Source: 40CM-2-70-7 sp035631315 (GTDB lineage: Bacteria > Gemmatimonadota > Gemmatimonadetes > Gemmatimonadales > GWC2-71-9). Taken from it: 64,000 bases of DNA. Position numbers and translations under genes: made by a program. A model generated the notes under the pieces. That model saw nothing but the letters and a program-made list of their open reading frames with translations. It made no database searches and had not been told where the DNA came from. The stretch spans positions 1 to 64,000 of the forward strand of contig DASQIZ010000095.1 in assembly GCA_035631315.1 (NCBI GenBank). Reading direction: 5' to 3'. Below, piece after piece: positions 1 through 9,639 of this stretch (the first letter of the stretch is position 1; each line of letters begins with the position of its first letter).

Positions 1-711
1 CCGGAAGCCGCAGGTCGAGTGGAAGAACGCGTCGATCAAACCGCCGTGGTACATCACGACCCGTCCCACCGTCCGCCGCACCGCCCCCCAAGCCTGCTGT
101 GTCTCGGCCGCCACGCCCCCGTACACCTGGTCCCGGGTGTCGTCTGTGACGTCGAACCCCTGGGCCTCCCAACGGCCCCGGTTCTTGAGGGCGAAGGTGC
201 GGGAGACGATGGCCTGGGCATCGAGCGCGGCGATCTCATCGGCACGGCGGGGTCCCAGCTCCGGGCCGATGACGGCGGCCACGTAGCTCTCGATCCCCAC
301 CCGGTTGATGAGCTGCAGTCCCCCGCCGGTGCGGATGATGTTGACCCGGCCGCGGTACCGTTTGCCGTCGGCGGCCACGAAGTGGCCGGCGGTGGTACTG
401 ATGGCGGAGATGCCGAGATGATGGCCGGTCCGGGTACCGTCGGGCCCCACCAGGACGAGGGCCCCCGAGTCCGGAATGACGGTCCAGATGGCGCCCGCAG
501 CTATCCCGGCGACGGTGGACCCGTTCGCGTCGTCGGTGACGAGGACCTGGGCGTCACCACCCAGGGTGATTCGCTTCAGGCCGTCGGCAATGCCGATGCG
601 GAGCTCGGGTTCGACCCCCGGAACTGGGAGCGGAGGTTGCGGATGGCAGGCGACGGCGCCGAGGAGCGCCGCGGTGACGGGGACGAGGCGCCGGGCGGGG
701 AGGCCCCTCAC
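1..711 (-). CDS. SpoIID/LytB-domain lipoprotein (partial, cut by window start)
   Basis: My own reverse-strand translation gives 237 codons with no stop up to the window edge, so the C-terminus is missing. The start is GTG at 711-709, overlapping the rimO stop as GTGA, so translation is probably coupled to rimO. Residues 1-22 form a short basic and hydrophobic leader ending in Ala-Val-Ala-Cys22, a plausible lipobox. The body has the SpoIID/LytB layout: a beta-rich part, then YRGRVNIIR, INRVGIESYVAAVIGPELG around residues 133-152, an ALDAQAIVSRTFAL segment, and VTDDTRDQVYGGV. In characterised relatives this domain enhances or performs peptidoglycan glycan cleavage (SpoIID is a lytic transglycosylase, LytB an amidase enhancer). 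A role in wall remodelling is inferred from family only. Confidence 0.8.
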   Translation of the reverse strand, partial: MRGLPARRLVPVTAALLGAVACHPQPPLPVPGVEPELRIGIADGLKRITLGGDAQVLVTDDANGSTVAGIAAGAIWTVIPDSGALVLVGPDGTRTGHHLGISAISTTAGHFVAADGKRYRGRVNIIRTGGGLQLINRVGIESYVAAVIGPELGPRRADEIAALDAQAIVSRTFALKNRGRWEAQGFDVTDDTRDQVYGGVAAETQQAWGAVRRTVGRVVMYHGGLIDAFFHSTCGFR

Positions 712-2024
712 GCCAGCGCGACCGCCCGGAAATCGTAGTCTTCGCTCTCGGTGACGCGCGCCCGGACCATCTTGCCGGGCTGGGCCCATCCGCCCGCAGT
801 GACGTAGGTGACCCCATCCACGTCATCGGCTTGCCAGGGCACGCGCCCGACGTGCGTCGCTCCCCCATCCATCGGATCGGCCACGCGGTCGATCAGGACA
901 TCCACTTCCCTGCCGACGAAACGGGCCAGCCGGTCGCCGGAGACGGCGCGCTGGACTTCCATCAGCTCTTCCAGCCGCTCGCGCTTCACCTCGTCGGGCA
1001 CGTCGTCGAGATACTGCATCGCCCGGGTGCCCTCCTGCGGCGAGTACGTGAACGCGCCCATGCGGTCGAACTGCGCCTCTTCGATGAACTCGACCAGCTC
1101 GCGGAACTGCTCGTCGGTCTCCCCAGGGAATCCCACGAGGCACGTCGTCCGCACCGCGAGATCGGGCACCGCGGCCCTGAGCCATGCGAGCTTCTCGACG
1201 ATGGTCCGCTTCCGCTCGGGCCGGCGCATTTTCTCCAGCATCTGGTCGTTCGCGTGTTGGATCGGCATGTCGATGTAGGGGACGATGCGCGGGTTGTCGG
1301 CAATGACGCGCACCAGCCGTTCGGACAGGCCCGCCGAATAGACGTACAGGAGGCGGTACCAGGGCACCGACGTTTCCTTGAGCAGCGCCTCGAGCAGATC
1401 GGGGAGCTTGGGACCCCCGAGCCCCAGGTCGCGGCCGAAGTGCCCCAGGTCCTGTGCGACGAGGTTGATCTCGACGGCCCCCTGCGCTTCGAGCGCCTGC
1501 GCCTCACGCACCAGCCGCTCCACCGGCTCGGAACGATGCTTCCCGCGCATGAGGGGGATGGCGCAGAAGGCACACGTGTGATCGCAGCCTTCGGAGATCT
1601 TGAGGTAGCGGACGTGTGCCTGATCCCCGAGGAACTGCCGCACACCGGGATGCTCGGTCACGGGATCGGCGATCAGACCGCGCTTGGCGAGCTCGGGCAC
1701 GAGGTGATGGAGATCCGAGAACCCGAGAAAAAGATCAACCTCGGGCATCTCGGCGGCGAGCTCCGCCTTGTAGCGCTGCACCAGACACCCCACCGCGACC
1801 ACCGCCTTGACGTCCCCTTCCTGCTTCAGGCGGGCGGCGCCGAGGATGGCATTGATGGACTCCTGCTTCGCGGCGTCGATGAAACCGCAGGTGTTGACCA
1901 GGACGACGTCCGAGTGCGGCAAGTCGGGCGTGACCACCGCCCCATGTCCCACGAGGTCTCCCACCAGGCGCTCGGAGTCCACGGTCGCCTTGTCGCAGCC
2001 GAGGGAGATAACGCCCAGCTTCAT
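708..2024 (-). CDS. rimO: Ribosomal protein S12 methylthiotransferase RimO
   Basis: Radical-SAM enzyme that adds a methylthio group to a conserved aspartate of ribosomal protein S12. The 438-residue length is normal for RimO. The N-terminal MTTase domain carries the three cysteines of the auxiliary cluster (C10, C46, C80) and the radical-SAM domain has Cx3Cx2C at C147, C151 and C154 within SEGCDHTCAFC. The C-terminal part resembles a TRAM domain. The opening SLGCDKATVDSERL favours RimO over the tRNA enzyme MiaB. The ATG start overlaps the yajQ stop (ATGA) and its stop overlaps the SpoIID-like start (GTGA), placing it in a coupled minus-strand operon. Confidence 0.95.
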   Translation of the reverse strand: MKLGVISLGCDKATVDSERLVGDLVGHGAVVTPDLPHSDVVLVNTCGFIDAAKQESINAILGAARLKQEGDVKAVVAVGCLVQRYKAELAAEMPEVDLFLGFSDLHHLVPELAKRGLIADPVTEHPGVRQFLGDQAHVRYLKISEGCDHTCAFCAIPLMRGKHRSEPVERLVREAQALEAQGAVEINLVAQDLGHFGRDLGLGGPKLPDLLEALLKETSVPWYRLLYVYSAGLSERLVRVIADNPRIVPYIDMPIQHANDQMLEKMRRPERKRTIVEKLAWLRAAVPDLAVRTTCLVGFPGETDEQFRELVEFIEEAQFDRMGAFTYSPQEGTRAMQYLDDVPDEVKRERLEELMEVQRAVSGDRLARFVGREVDVLIDRVADPMDGGATHVGRVPWQADDVDGVTYVTAGGWAQPGKMVRARVTESEDYDFRAVALA

Positions 2025-2524
2025 CCGCGGTAGTTCCCGTACTTCAGCTCGATGCCGAAGTCCTGCGTCCGAAGAAAGGACATGACCTCCTGCAGCTCGT
2101 CCTTGGAGGGAGATTGGACCCGGATTTCCTCTCCCTGGATGGACGCCTGGGCCTTCTTGAACTTCTTGTCCTTGATGGCCTTCACGATGGCTTTGGCCTT
2201 GTCCTGCGGAATGCCCTGCGTGAGGGTGATCTCGCGGCGTACGGTATCCCCAGTCGCCGGGATGATTTCCCCCAGCTGCAGGTTTTTCACCGGCACGCCG
2301 CGCTTGATCATCTTGCCCTGCAGGATATCGAAAAGGGCCTTCATCTTGAAATCGTCGTCCGCCACGAGGGTCAGGAGCCCCTTGGCGCGGTCAAAGGCAA
2401 TCGAGGCTTTCGACCCTTTGAAGTCGTACCGCTGGGCGACCTCTTTCGTCGCCTGATTCACGGCGTTGTCGACCTCCTGGAGGTCGGCGCCGGTCGAAAC
2501 ATCGAAAGAAGCCTGGGATGCCAT
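2021..2524 (-). CDS. yajQ: YajQ family nucleotide-binding protein
   Basis: A 167-residue cytoplasmic protein matching the YajQ (DUF520) family along its full length: the start ASQASFDVSTGADLQEVDNA, the RYDFKGSKASI segment, and the FGIELKYGNYR end typical of the family. Relatives bind nucleotides, and one in Xanthomonas is a cyclic-di-GMP effector; the role here is not known. It lies between the sigma-factor gene and rimO, and its stop overlaps the rimO start by four bases. A long hairpin (2539-2631) separates it from the upstream sigma gene, so it may be transcribed by read-through or from its own promoter. Confidence 0.93.
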   Translation of the reverse strand: MASQASFDVSTGADLQEVDNAVNQATKEVAQRYDFKGSKASIAFDRAKGLLTLVADDDFKMKALFDILQGKMIKRGVPVKNLQLGEIIPATGDTVRREITLTQGIPQDKAKAIVKAIKDKKFKKAQASIQGEEIRVQSPSKDELQEVMSFLRTQDFGIELKYGNYRG

Positions 2525-2538
2525 GGGCGAAAACTAAT

Positions 2539-2631
2539 AAAGGCGTGGGGATGTGGGGTGGTGGGATCCTCCTAGAACAAAGGGACTCCCCGCTTCACGG
2601 AGAGTCCCACATCCCCACTTCCCGCGCCTTT
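2539..2631. terminator. Long nested hairpin between sigma-factor gene and yajQ (GTGGGGAYGTGGG family)
   Basis: A perfect 13-bp inverted repeat pairs 2545-2557 (GTGGGGATGTGGG) with 2606-2618. A competing inner stem pairs 2582-2588 (GGGACTC) with 2602-2608. AAAGGCG near 2539-2545 can also pair with CGCCTTT at 2625-2631. On the minus strand the stem follows the sigma-factor stop directly and runs into a T-rich stretch, so it probably acts as a terminator or attenuator. A related arm (GTGGGGACGTGGG) occurs at 51473-51506. Confidence 0.6.
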
Positions 2632-2632
2632 T

Positions 2633-3490
2633 CTAGAACAGGAACGAATCGAGTGCCCTGGCCCTCGAAACGTGGCGAAGCCTGGCCAGCGCCTTTTCCT
2701 TGATCTGTCTCACCCGCTCACGGGTGATGCCCAGCCGGGCGCCGATTTCTTCAAGCGTGAGGGGCTCGGGAGTCTCGAGGCCGAAATAGAGCCGGAGAAT
2801 CAGGGCCTCGCGGTCCTTGAGGGTGCCAAGGACCTTCTCGACCGATTCGGTGAGGGCGTGCTCGAAAATCTCGTCGTCGGGACCGGGATTCTGGGTGTCG
2901 GGCAGGTAATCGAGGAGCTTGTTGTCTTCGCCGGGCGTGAGGGGCGCATCGAGCGAGAGGTGCGCCTGCGAGATCGACATCGTCTTCGCGACTTCCTCTT
3001 CCGAGATGTCCATACCCTCGGCGATTTCCTCGACGGTCGGCTCGCGGCCCAGCTCCTGAAGGAGTGCCGACGAGCGCTTGCCGATCCGGTGCAGCGTCCC
3101 GGCCCGGTTGAGCGGGACCCGGACGATGCGGGACTGTTCCGCGAGCGCCTGGAGAATGGCCTGGCGGATCCACCAGACCGCGTAGGAGATGAACTTGATG
3201 CCCTTCGTCTCGTCGAACTTATGCGCCGCGCGGATCAGACCGAGGTTGCCCTCGTTGATCAGGTCCGCGAGCGAGACCCCCTGGTTCTGGTACTTCTTGG
3301 CCACCGATACGACGAACCGGAGGTTCGACCGCACCAGCTTGTCGAGCGCTTCCTCGTCGGCCTGCTTGATCTTTTGCGCGAGGAGCACCTCCTCTTCCCG
3401 GGTGATCAGCGGATACTGACTGATCTCCCGGAGATACTGGTCCAGAGAGCCTTCGTCGAACGAAGCGCGCTTCGCCGTGTTCAGTTGCAT
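2633..3490 (-). CDS. rpoD: Sigma-70 family RNA polymerase sigma factor (RpoD/SigA-like)
   Basis: A 285-residue sigma factor with the order expected of group 1/2 factors. Region 1.2 (LDQYLREISQYPLITREEE) lies near residues 16-34, and region 2 follows with LADLINEGNLGLIRAAHKFD and the promoter-melting segment ISYAVWWIRQAI. Region 3 comes next, and region 4 has LTLEEIGARLGITRERVRQI near the end. It lacks the long region 1.1 and the non-conserved insert of E. coli RpoD, so it is short but complete. It directs RNA polymerase to -10/-35 promoters. Whether it is the housekeeping factor or a group 2 paralogue cannot be settled from this window. lepB lies 34 bases upstream on the same strand. Confidence 0.9.
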   Translation of the reverse strand: MQLNTAKRASFDEGSLDQYLREISQYPLITREEEVLLAQKIKQADEEALDKLVRSNLRFVVSVAKKYQNQGVSLADLINEGNLGLIRAAHKFDETKGIKFISYAVWWIRQAILQALAEQSRIVRVPLNRAGTLHRIGKRSSALLQELGREPTVEEIAEGMDISEEEVAKTMSISQAHLSLDAPLTPGEDNKLLDYLPDTQNPGPDDEIFEHALTESVEKVLGTLKDREALILRLYFGLETPEPLTLEEIGARLGITRERVRQIKEKALARLRHVSRARALDSFLF

Positions 3491-3524
3491 GGGGTCCCTC
3501 TTCCTCCGTGCATGAACGAAGACT

Positions 3525-4298
3525 TCAGTGAATCAGCGAACCCAATCGCGACCACCGGATGTCGTTAAGCCACGGAAAATGATCGTGCGCGTCCCGGTCG
3601 ACGCTCCAGTACACAATGAGGGGCCGGCCGCGGATCGCACTCTCGTCCACGAATCCCCAATAGCGGGAATCGAGCGAAATGTCGCGGTTGTCCCCCATGA
3701 CAAAGAACTTGTGGGGCGGCACTACCAGCGGACCCCAATCGTCGCGGCACGGACGATACCCGGCCCGCGCGGCCAACGACGTGTCCGCCAGATACGCCAC
3801 CTGCCAATCAAAGACGGGATCGCATTCGTTGCGCAGCGAATCCGTGCGCTCGACGTACGGCTCGGAGCTCCGGACGCCGTTCACGATCATCCGGCCGTCT
3901 TTCATCTGGAGCGTGTCCCCCGCGACGCCGACGATGCGTTTGACGAACGTCGTGTCGGGGTGCCGGGGATACGGAAAGACCACCACATCACCACGATGCG
4001 GGGTCGCGAATCCGGGAAGACGCGTCTTGGTGCCGGGAATCACCGCACCATAGATCGCCTTGTTCACGAAGAGGAAGTCACCGATGAGCAGTGTATGCTC
4101 CATACTGCCGCTCGGAATCTGGAACGCTTCAAGAACGAAGGTGTGCAGGAGGAGGAACAACACGAACGCCATACCCAACGTGCGCATCCACGCATCGAAC
4201 CATCGGGCGACAAACGAGCGGCGTTTTTCGAGGGGATGCGAGGACTCACGCGGGAGAGGCGCGCTGGGCGAACTCTGGGGAGCCCCCAAGTCGTGCAT
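3525..4298 (-). CDS. lepB: Signal peptidase I (LepB)
   Basis: Membrane serine protease that removes signal peptides from exported proteins. An N-terminal membrane segment (MAFVLFLLLHTFVLEAF) is followed by box B with the catalytic serine in IPSGSM, then the general-base lysine in TFVKRIVGVAGD, and GDNRDISLDSRYWG (box E). About 30 residues containing two cysteines (NECDPVFDW, YRPCRDDW) are inserted before box E. I place the start at the ATG at 4298-4296 (257 residues). The frame is open to a TTG at 4334, which would add 12 residues. Many lipoproteins and secreted repeat proteins nearby will need export, though lipoproteins use Lsp rather than LepB. Confidence 0.92.
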   Translation of the reverse strand: MHDLGAPQSSPSAPLPRESSHPLEKRRSFVARWFDAWMRTLGMAFVLFLLLHTFVLEAFQIPSGSMEHTLLIGDFLFVNKAIYGAVIPGTKTRLPGFATPHRGDVVVFPYPRHPDTTFVKRIVGVAGDTLQMKDGRMIVNGVRSSEPYVERTDSLRNECDPVFDWQVAYLADTSLAARAGYRPCRDDWGPLVVPPHKFFVMGDNRDISLDSRYWGFVDESAIRGRPLIVYWSVDRDAHDHFPWLNDIRWSRLGSLIH

Positions 4299-4308
4299 GT
4301 ATCGTACG

Positions 4309-4572
4309 TTAGCGGAGGGGGCTGCACGGCGCAACAGTCACCGTCCACCCCCTGGCACCCCCCCACCCCCGGATCCGGACCCCCAACTCGGTCACCGACT
4401 CGAGGTGACGGATGCGCGCGGCGAGACAGGCGACCGATCCTTCCCGCTCGACTCTGACCCACACTGGTGACACTCCGTCGAATTCGCCGAGCGCGTCATC
4501 GGTGAGCGGTGAGCCGCCCGCACTCAAAATGATGACGAGGGATTCACCGACGGTGTGCGCCACGACACACAA
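4309..4572 (-). CDS. Doubtful small ORF in the lepB upstream gap
   Basis: The gap between the lepB start (4298) and the hydrolase stop (4631) is about 330 bases. The minus strand holds an 87-codon frame starting at TTG 4572, or at GTG four codons in, with GC-rich third positions as in real genes here. I recognise no family, see no Shine-Dalgarno sequence, and find a stop just upstream in frame, so it may be a gene remnant or simply the lepB leader region. Apart from a C-rich run near 4357-4370 I see nothing else in this gap. Confidence 0.25.
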   Translation of the reverse strand: MCVVAHTVGESLVIILSAGGSPLTDDALGEFDGVSPVWVRVEREGSVACLAARIRHLESVTELGVRIRGWGGARGWTVTVAPCSPLR

Positions 4573-4630
4573 TGCGGCGTGTGCTCGGGATCACCTGCAC
4601 CCGAATCGTGCGGCACGGTTCTGAAAAATG

Positions 4631-5608
4631 CTAGTTGGTGTTGGAGAGGAAGGTCCGCATTTCCCGGACCACGTCGTTCCGGTTGGAATAGAAGACGTAA
4701 TGATTGGCGCCATGCAGCTCGACCACCTTGGCCTTCGGCATGGCTTTCTTGAAGATCGCCCGCTGGTCGGACCCCCACGCCGTGAGCCTGGCCGTGAAGC
4801 GCCGCCCCTGAGCCTTGGTCGAGTCGTCGAACTTGCTCCACCGCGGAAAGAGCTGCGGAGCCGAATCCACGATCGCGTCGATGGCCAGGGTGGGCGCGCG
4901 GATCTTGGAGTAGTCCGGATGCCCCGCGCCCGCGAGCATCAGCGAGTCCACGGTCCCCGGGGTCACGTCGGACCGGAGTGCCCCGCCCTCGTCGAACACC
5001 TCGGTCGCCCGAATCTGCGACTCCGGGATCAGCATCCCGAAGGTCGTCAGGAGGTAATGCTGGTAGGCCTTCGGGGAGGCGGAATCGGCCCGTAACGGGG
5101 GCTGGAAGGGGAACGATCCGATCAAGTCCCCCAGCACCGAATGGTCGTACGCCGCGTCGAAATAGACGAGCGCGACCACCCGGTCCGGATGGGCCCCGGC
5201 GAACCCCGTCAGCTCATCGCCCGCCATGGAGTGCCCCACCAGGATGGCCTTCCCGATGTTGAGGGAATCGAGCGCCGCGGTGAGGTCCTGAATCCTGGTG
5301 GCGAGGTCGTAGCCCGACGGGGTGCGGGTCGAAGCGCCGTACCCGCGACGGGTGATGGCGACGACATGGAACTGATCGCGGAACTGGGGCGCGAAATCGT
5401 CGAAGCCGTGCGCGACGTCATCCAGCCCGGAGAGAAAAACGAGATTCGGACCGGTCCCCCCCCAGTCGAGGACCTCCAGATGCACATCGGGCGCGACCGT
5501 CACGAAGGTGACGTTGTGCGGAGACGTGTCCGTCCACGCCGCGGGGGCCTGATGCCGACCGCACCCGCTCACGACCAGCGCCGCGAGCACCCACGACGCG
5601 CGGTTCAT
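4631..5608 (-). CDS. Alpha/beta-hydrolase fold lipoprotein
   Basis: A 325-residue exported hydrolase. Residues 1-16 form a lipoprotein signal (hydrophobic stretch, then Val-Ser-Gly-Cys16). The mature part has the alpha/beta-hydrolase pattern: FLSGLDDVAHGFDDF near the oxyanion region, RRGYGAS, the nucleophile elbow GHSMAG (Ser127), an aspartate in the strand after LAIDAIVDSAP, and the C-terminal histidine in HGANHYVF. The substrate cannot be named; peptidase, esterase and lactonase relatives all look like this. Its start overlaps the aldehyde-dehydrogenase stop (ATGA), so the two are probably co-translated. Because the lipoprotein signal sends it to the envelope, it probably does not share a cytoplasmic substrate with that enzyme. 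Confidence 0.85.
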   Translation of the reverse strand: MNRASWVLAALVVSGCGRHQAPAAWTDTSPHNVTFVTVAPDVHLEVLDWGGTGPNLVFLSGLDDVAHGFDDFAPQFRDQFHVVAITRRGYGASTRTPSGYDLATRIQDLTAALDSLNIGKAILVGHSMAGDELTGFAGAHPDRVVALVYFDAAYDHSVLGDLIGSFPFQPPLRADSASPKAYQHYLLTTFGMLIPESQIRATEVFDEGGALRSDVTPGTVDSLMLAGAGHPDYSKIRAPTLAIDAIVDSAPQLFPRWSKFDDSTKAQGRRFTARLTAWGSDQRAIFKKAMPKAKVVELHGANHYVFYSNRNDVVREMRTFLSNTN

Positions 5609-7089
5609 GCTTCGGTGTCGATCTGCGCGCGCTGCAGCTTCCCGGAGTAGTCGACGTAGCCCACCTTGATCTCCGAGTAGAAGTCGTAGACCGCCCAGCC
5701 GCCCTCGCGATGCCCGTTCCCTGTCTGCTTCACCCCACCGAACGGCAGGTGCGCCTCGGCGCCGATGGTCGGCGCGTTGACGTACGTGATGCCGTTGTCC
5801 AGCTCGTTGAGAGCCCGGAACGCCGCGTTCACGTCGCGCGAGTAGAGCGCGCTCGAGAGACCGTACGCGACGTCGTTGTTGACCCTGATCGCCTCATCGA
5901 GGTCCTGAACCTTGATCACCGACAGCGCGGGCCCGAAGATCTCCTCCTGCTCTACCCGCATGCCCGCCTTCACCCCGACGAACAGCGTGGGCAGATAGAA
6001 CCAGCCGCGGTCGAGGCCCTTCCCCGTCGCCTTCGCCCCGCCGATGAGCACCGTGGCCCCCTGCTCCTTCGCAATGCCGACGTACTGCTCGACCTTGTTG
6101 CGTGACGCCTCGTGGATCAGTGGTCCCACCTCGGTCTGGGTGTCGAGCCCCGGTCCCAGGCGCAGCTTCTGCGCGCGATCCGCCACCATTTTCACGAAGC
6201 GGTCGTGAATGCCGGCCTGCAGGATCAGACGGCTCGTGGCCGTGCACCGCTGGCCCGTGGTACCGAAGGCACCCCAGAGCACGCCGTCGAGCGCGAGATC
6301 GGCATCCGCATCGTCCATCACGATCATCGCATTCTTGCCGCCCATTTCGAGCGACAACCGCTTGTGCATGCGCCCGCACGTCGCGCCGATCAGCGCACCC
6401 GTTTCGGTTGACCCCGTGAACGAGATCACCCCGACGTCGGGATGCTCGACGAGCGCCTTCCCCGCCGCGCCTCCGCCGTGGACGAGCTGGATCACTTCGG
6501 GCGGGAGTCCGGCTTCGAGGAGGAGCTCGACCAGGAGGTGGGCCGTGTGCGGGACATCTTCGGAGGGCTTCCAGATCACCGCGTTTCCGCAGAGCAGCGC
6601 TGGGAAGATTTTCCAGGTCGGCACCGCGAGCGGGAAGTTGAAGGGCGTGATGACGCCTACGGTTCCGATCGGACGGCGGAAGCTCATCGCCCACTTGTTC
6701 CGCAGCTCCGACGGCACCGTCTTTCCGTACAGCCGGCGCCCTTCCGTGTGCGCGTAGTAGGCGGTGTCGATTCCTTCCTGGACGTCGCCCCGCGTTTCGA
6801 TGAGCACCTTCCCCATCTCGCGGGTCATCGCCTTGGCGAAGTCTTCCTTCCTCTTTACCAGGAGGTCCCCGATGCGCTGGAGGACCTGCCCCCGCACCGG
6901 CGCCGGCGTCCGGGACCAGACGGCGAACCCCTTCTTGGCCGAGGCGGCGGCGCGGGCGATATCCTCCGCGCCCGATTGCGGGAAGCGGCCGATCAGGTCC
7001 TGAGTATCGGCGGGATTGGTGTTGTCGAAGTACTCGCCGGTGACGGGGGCAACCCACGCGCCGGCGATGAAGTTCTTAAAGTCGGACAT
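5605..7089 (-). CDS. NAD(P)-dependent aldehyde dehydrogenase
   Basis: A 494-residue cytoplasmic ALDH-superfamily enzyme that oxidises an aldehyde to the acid. Catalytic residues are visible: Asn151 in TPFNFPLAVP, Glu248 in LSLEMGGKN and the nucleophile Cys282 in GTTGQRCTA. The cofactor loop is FTGSTETG, and EEIFGPALSV and LPFGGVKQTGNGHREGG are present. The C-terminal NAPTIGAEAHLPFGG resembles ALDH7/semialdehyde-dehydrogenase-like bacterial enzymes, but the substrate is unknown. The ATG at 7089 has no obvious Shine-Dalgarno; instead its leader is a tandem CTGACCC-type repeat (7091-7122). It is followed with a 4-base overlap by the hydrolase lipoprotein. Confidence 0.92.
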   Translation of the reverse strand: MSDFKNFIAGAWVAPVTGEYFDNTNPADTQDLIGRFPQSGAEDIARAAASAKKGFAVWSRTPAPVRGQVLQRIGDLLVKRKEDFAKAMTREMGKVLIETRGDVQEGIDTAYYAHTEGRRLYGKTVPSELRNKWAMSFRRPIGTVGVITPFNFPLAVPTWKIFPALLCGNAVIWKPSEDVPHTAHLLVELLLEAGLPPEVIQLVHGGGAAGKALVEHPDVGVISFTGSTETGALIGATCGRMHKRLSLEMGGKNAMIVMDDADADLALDGVLWGAFGTTGQRCTATSRLILQAGIHDRFVKMVADRAQKLRLGPGLDTQTEVGPLIHEASRNKVEQYVGIAKEQGATVLIGGAKATGKGLDRGWFYLPTLFVGVKAGMRVEQEEIFGPALSVIKVQDLDEAIRVNNDVAYGLSSALYSRDVNAAFRALNELDNGITYVNAPTIGAEAHLPFGGVKQTGNGHREGGWAVYDFYSEIKVGYVDYSGKLQRAQIDTEA

Positions 7090-7090
7090 T

Positions 7091-7122
7091 GAGAGGTGTC
7101 AGGGCTCAGGGTCAGGGGTCAG
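7091..7122. repeat. Short tandem repeat (CTGACCC-like) before the aldehyde dehydrogenase
   Basis: On the plus strand this reads as four imperfect copies of a 6-8 base unit (GTCAGG, GCTCAGG, GTCAGG, GGTCAG). It fills nearly all of the 37-base gap between the membrane-protein stop (7127) and the dehydrogenase ATG (7089), where a ribosome binding site would be expected. The unit resembles the core of the hairpins at 20004-20036 and 25002-25030. Confidence 0.6.
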
Positions 7123-7126
7123 AAGC

Positions 7127-7594
7127 CTAAGGGCACATCCAGGTGGCAATCTCTCTGGCATAGTGCACCCGCGGCAAGATCTCCCGCGCGGCGAGGGTCA
7201 GGCCCCAGATGACCAGTCCCTGGGAAAGGATGTGGGCCCAGGCCAGATGGCGGCGCCAGGAAGAGATCGAGCTCCAGACCCCCGCGGCGATCACCGCGGC
7301 GACGCCGAGGAGATAGAAGCCGAGCTTGAAACCGCAGCCATGGGTATACGGCCACTGCGTCATCCCGATGCCGATGAGGAGGCCCAGCCCCACCCGGATC
7401 CAGGTGCCGGCCCATTCGCGCGTGGAGAGCACCCGGGGCCCGTGCGCCGCATGCCCGGCGCCGGGAGGAGGATAGCCACCCGCCGGCTTGATGGGCGCGG
7501 GAGGCGGCAGGTGCCCGGGCATGTTGTTGAGGAGCTTGTCGACCTCGGCCAGCTCCCGGTCCCAGTCGCGGTCGCGCTCGTCCTTCCCCGGCAC
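7127..7594 (-). CDS. Small membrane protein of unknown function
   Basis: A 155-residue protein I do not recognise. Residues 1-60 are charged then Pro/Gly-rich (DERDRDWDRELAEVDKLL, then PPPAPIKPAGGYPPP), probably a flexible cytoplasmic segment. Three likely membrane helices follow (WIRVGLGLLIGIGM, FYLLGVAAVIAAGVW, LSQGLVIWGLTLAA). The start is GTG at 7594, immediately after the stop of the upstream regulator gene, so it belongs to the same transcript. Another frame is open over the same bases but gives an Arg/Gly-rich shadow without helices. Function is unknown; linkage to the sigma-54-type regulator is the only clue. Confidence 0.75.
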   Translation of the reverse strand: MPGKDERDRDWDRELAEVDKLLNNMPGHLPPPAPIKPAGGYPPPGAGHAAHGPRVLSTREWAGTWIRVGLGLLIGIGMTQWPYTHGCGFKLGFYLLGVAAVIAAGVWSSISSWRRHLAWAHILSQGLVIWGLTLAAREILPRVHYAREIATWMCP

Positions 7595-8979
<1,385 letters not shown>

Positions 8980-8983
<4 letters not shown>

Positions 8984-9639
8984 GACCTGGACCTCCGGTA
9001 GCACACCACGCCCGTGGGATTGATCGCGATCCGGCGGAGGGGCGTCGGGACGAGCACCGGCACACTCCCGTCGTCGGCACCCGCGACGAGCTTCGCGAGC
9101 CGGTTCACCGCGGGCGCGGGGAAGGGGAAGCCGTGCAGCGACAGCTCCTGGATTTTCCAATGCGCGATCCCGGGTTTACTGATGCTCACGGGACCAGCCA
9201 TCCGTAAAGGCTCATACGTCGCGAGCACGTGCTCCGCTGGCCCCAGCGCGTCCCGCGGCAGAACGCGCGTATCCAGACGGGCATCCACCGCGATGGCGGA
9301 ATCCATCAGCTCCACACGCAGTGAGTCGAATCCCTTCCGCACGGTCCAATCGATTCCTCCACCGATCAGTGACGCCATTTCGTTCGGCGTCAGGATCACC
9401 GAATCGGGGCCGCCCGGGACGCCGAGCGAGGCCAGCTTGGCGGCGGCCGCACGCACGGCGCCCGGCGTCGGTGCACCGACGGACGTGTCCGACACCGGTG
9501 GCAACCGGGTCGAATGCGGTCCCAGATACTTGGCGGCGGTGTGCATGATCGGCTCGCGGAACCAGTACGCCACCCCCACGGCGATGAGGATGGCGAGCAG
9601 GCAGCCGAGACGCCCGATGGCCTTAAGACAGCCTTCCAT
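8980..9639 (-). CDS. Membrane-anchored protein of unknown function
   Basis: A 219-residue protein without a family I recognise. Residues 10-28 (LGCLLAILIAVGVAYWF) form one membrane anchor; the rest is probably periplasmic. The outer part includes a Pro/Ala-rich linker, an LTPNEMASLIGGGID segment, a beta-rich region with DSLRVELMDSAIAVDARLDT, and a C-terminal VLVPTPLRRIAINPTGVVCYRR. The alternating pattern suggests a lipid- or ligand-binding beta fold, but that is a guess. It overlaps thpR by 17 bases and the NtrC-type regulator by 4 bases, so it is translated within the larE-thpR operon. Confidence 0.75.

Noticed and set aside
9000..9160. Longer N-terminus for the sigma-54 regulator
   Set aside because: The added part overlaps the preceding gene and is Arg/Pro-rich; the GTG at 8983 has a good Shine-Dalgarno and starts at the receiver domain.
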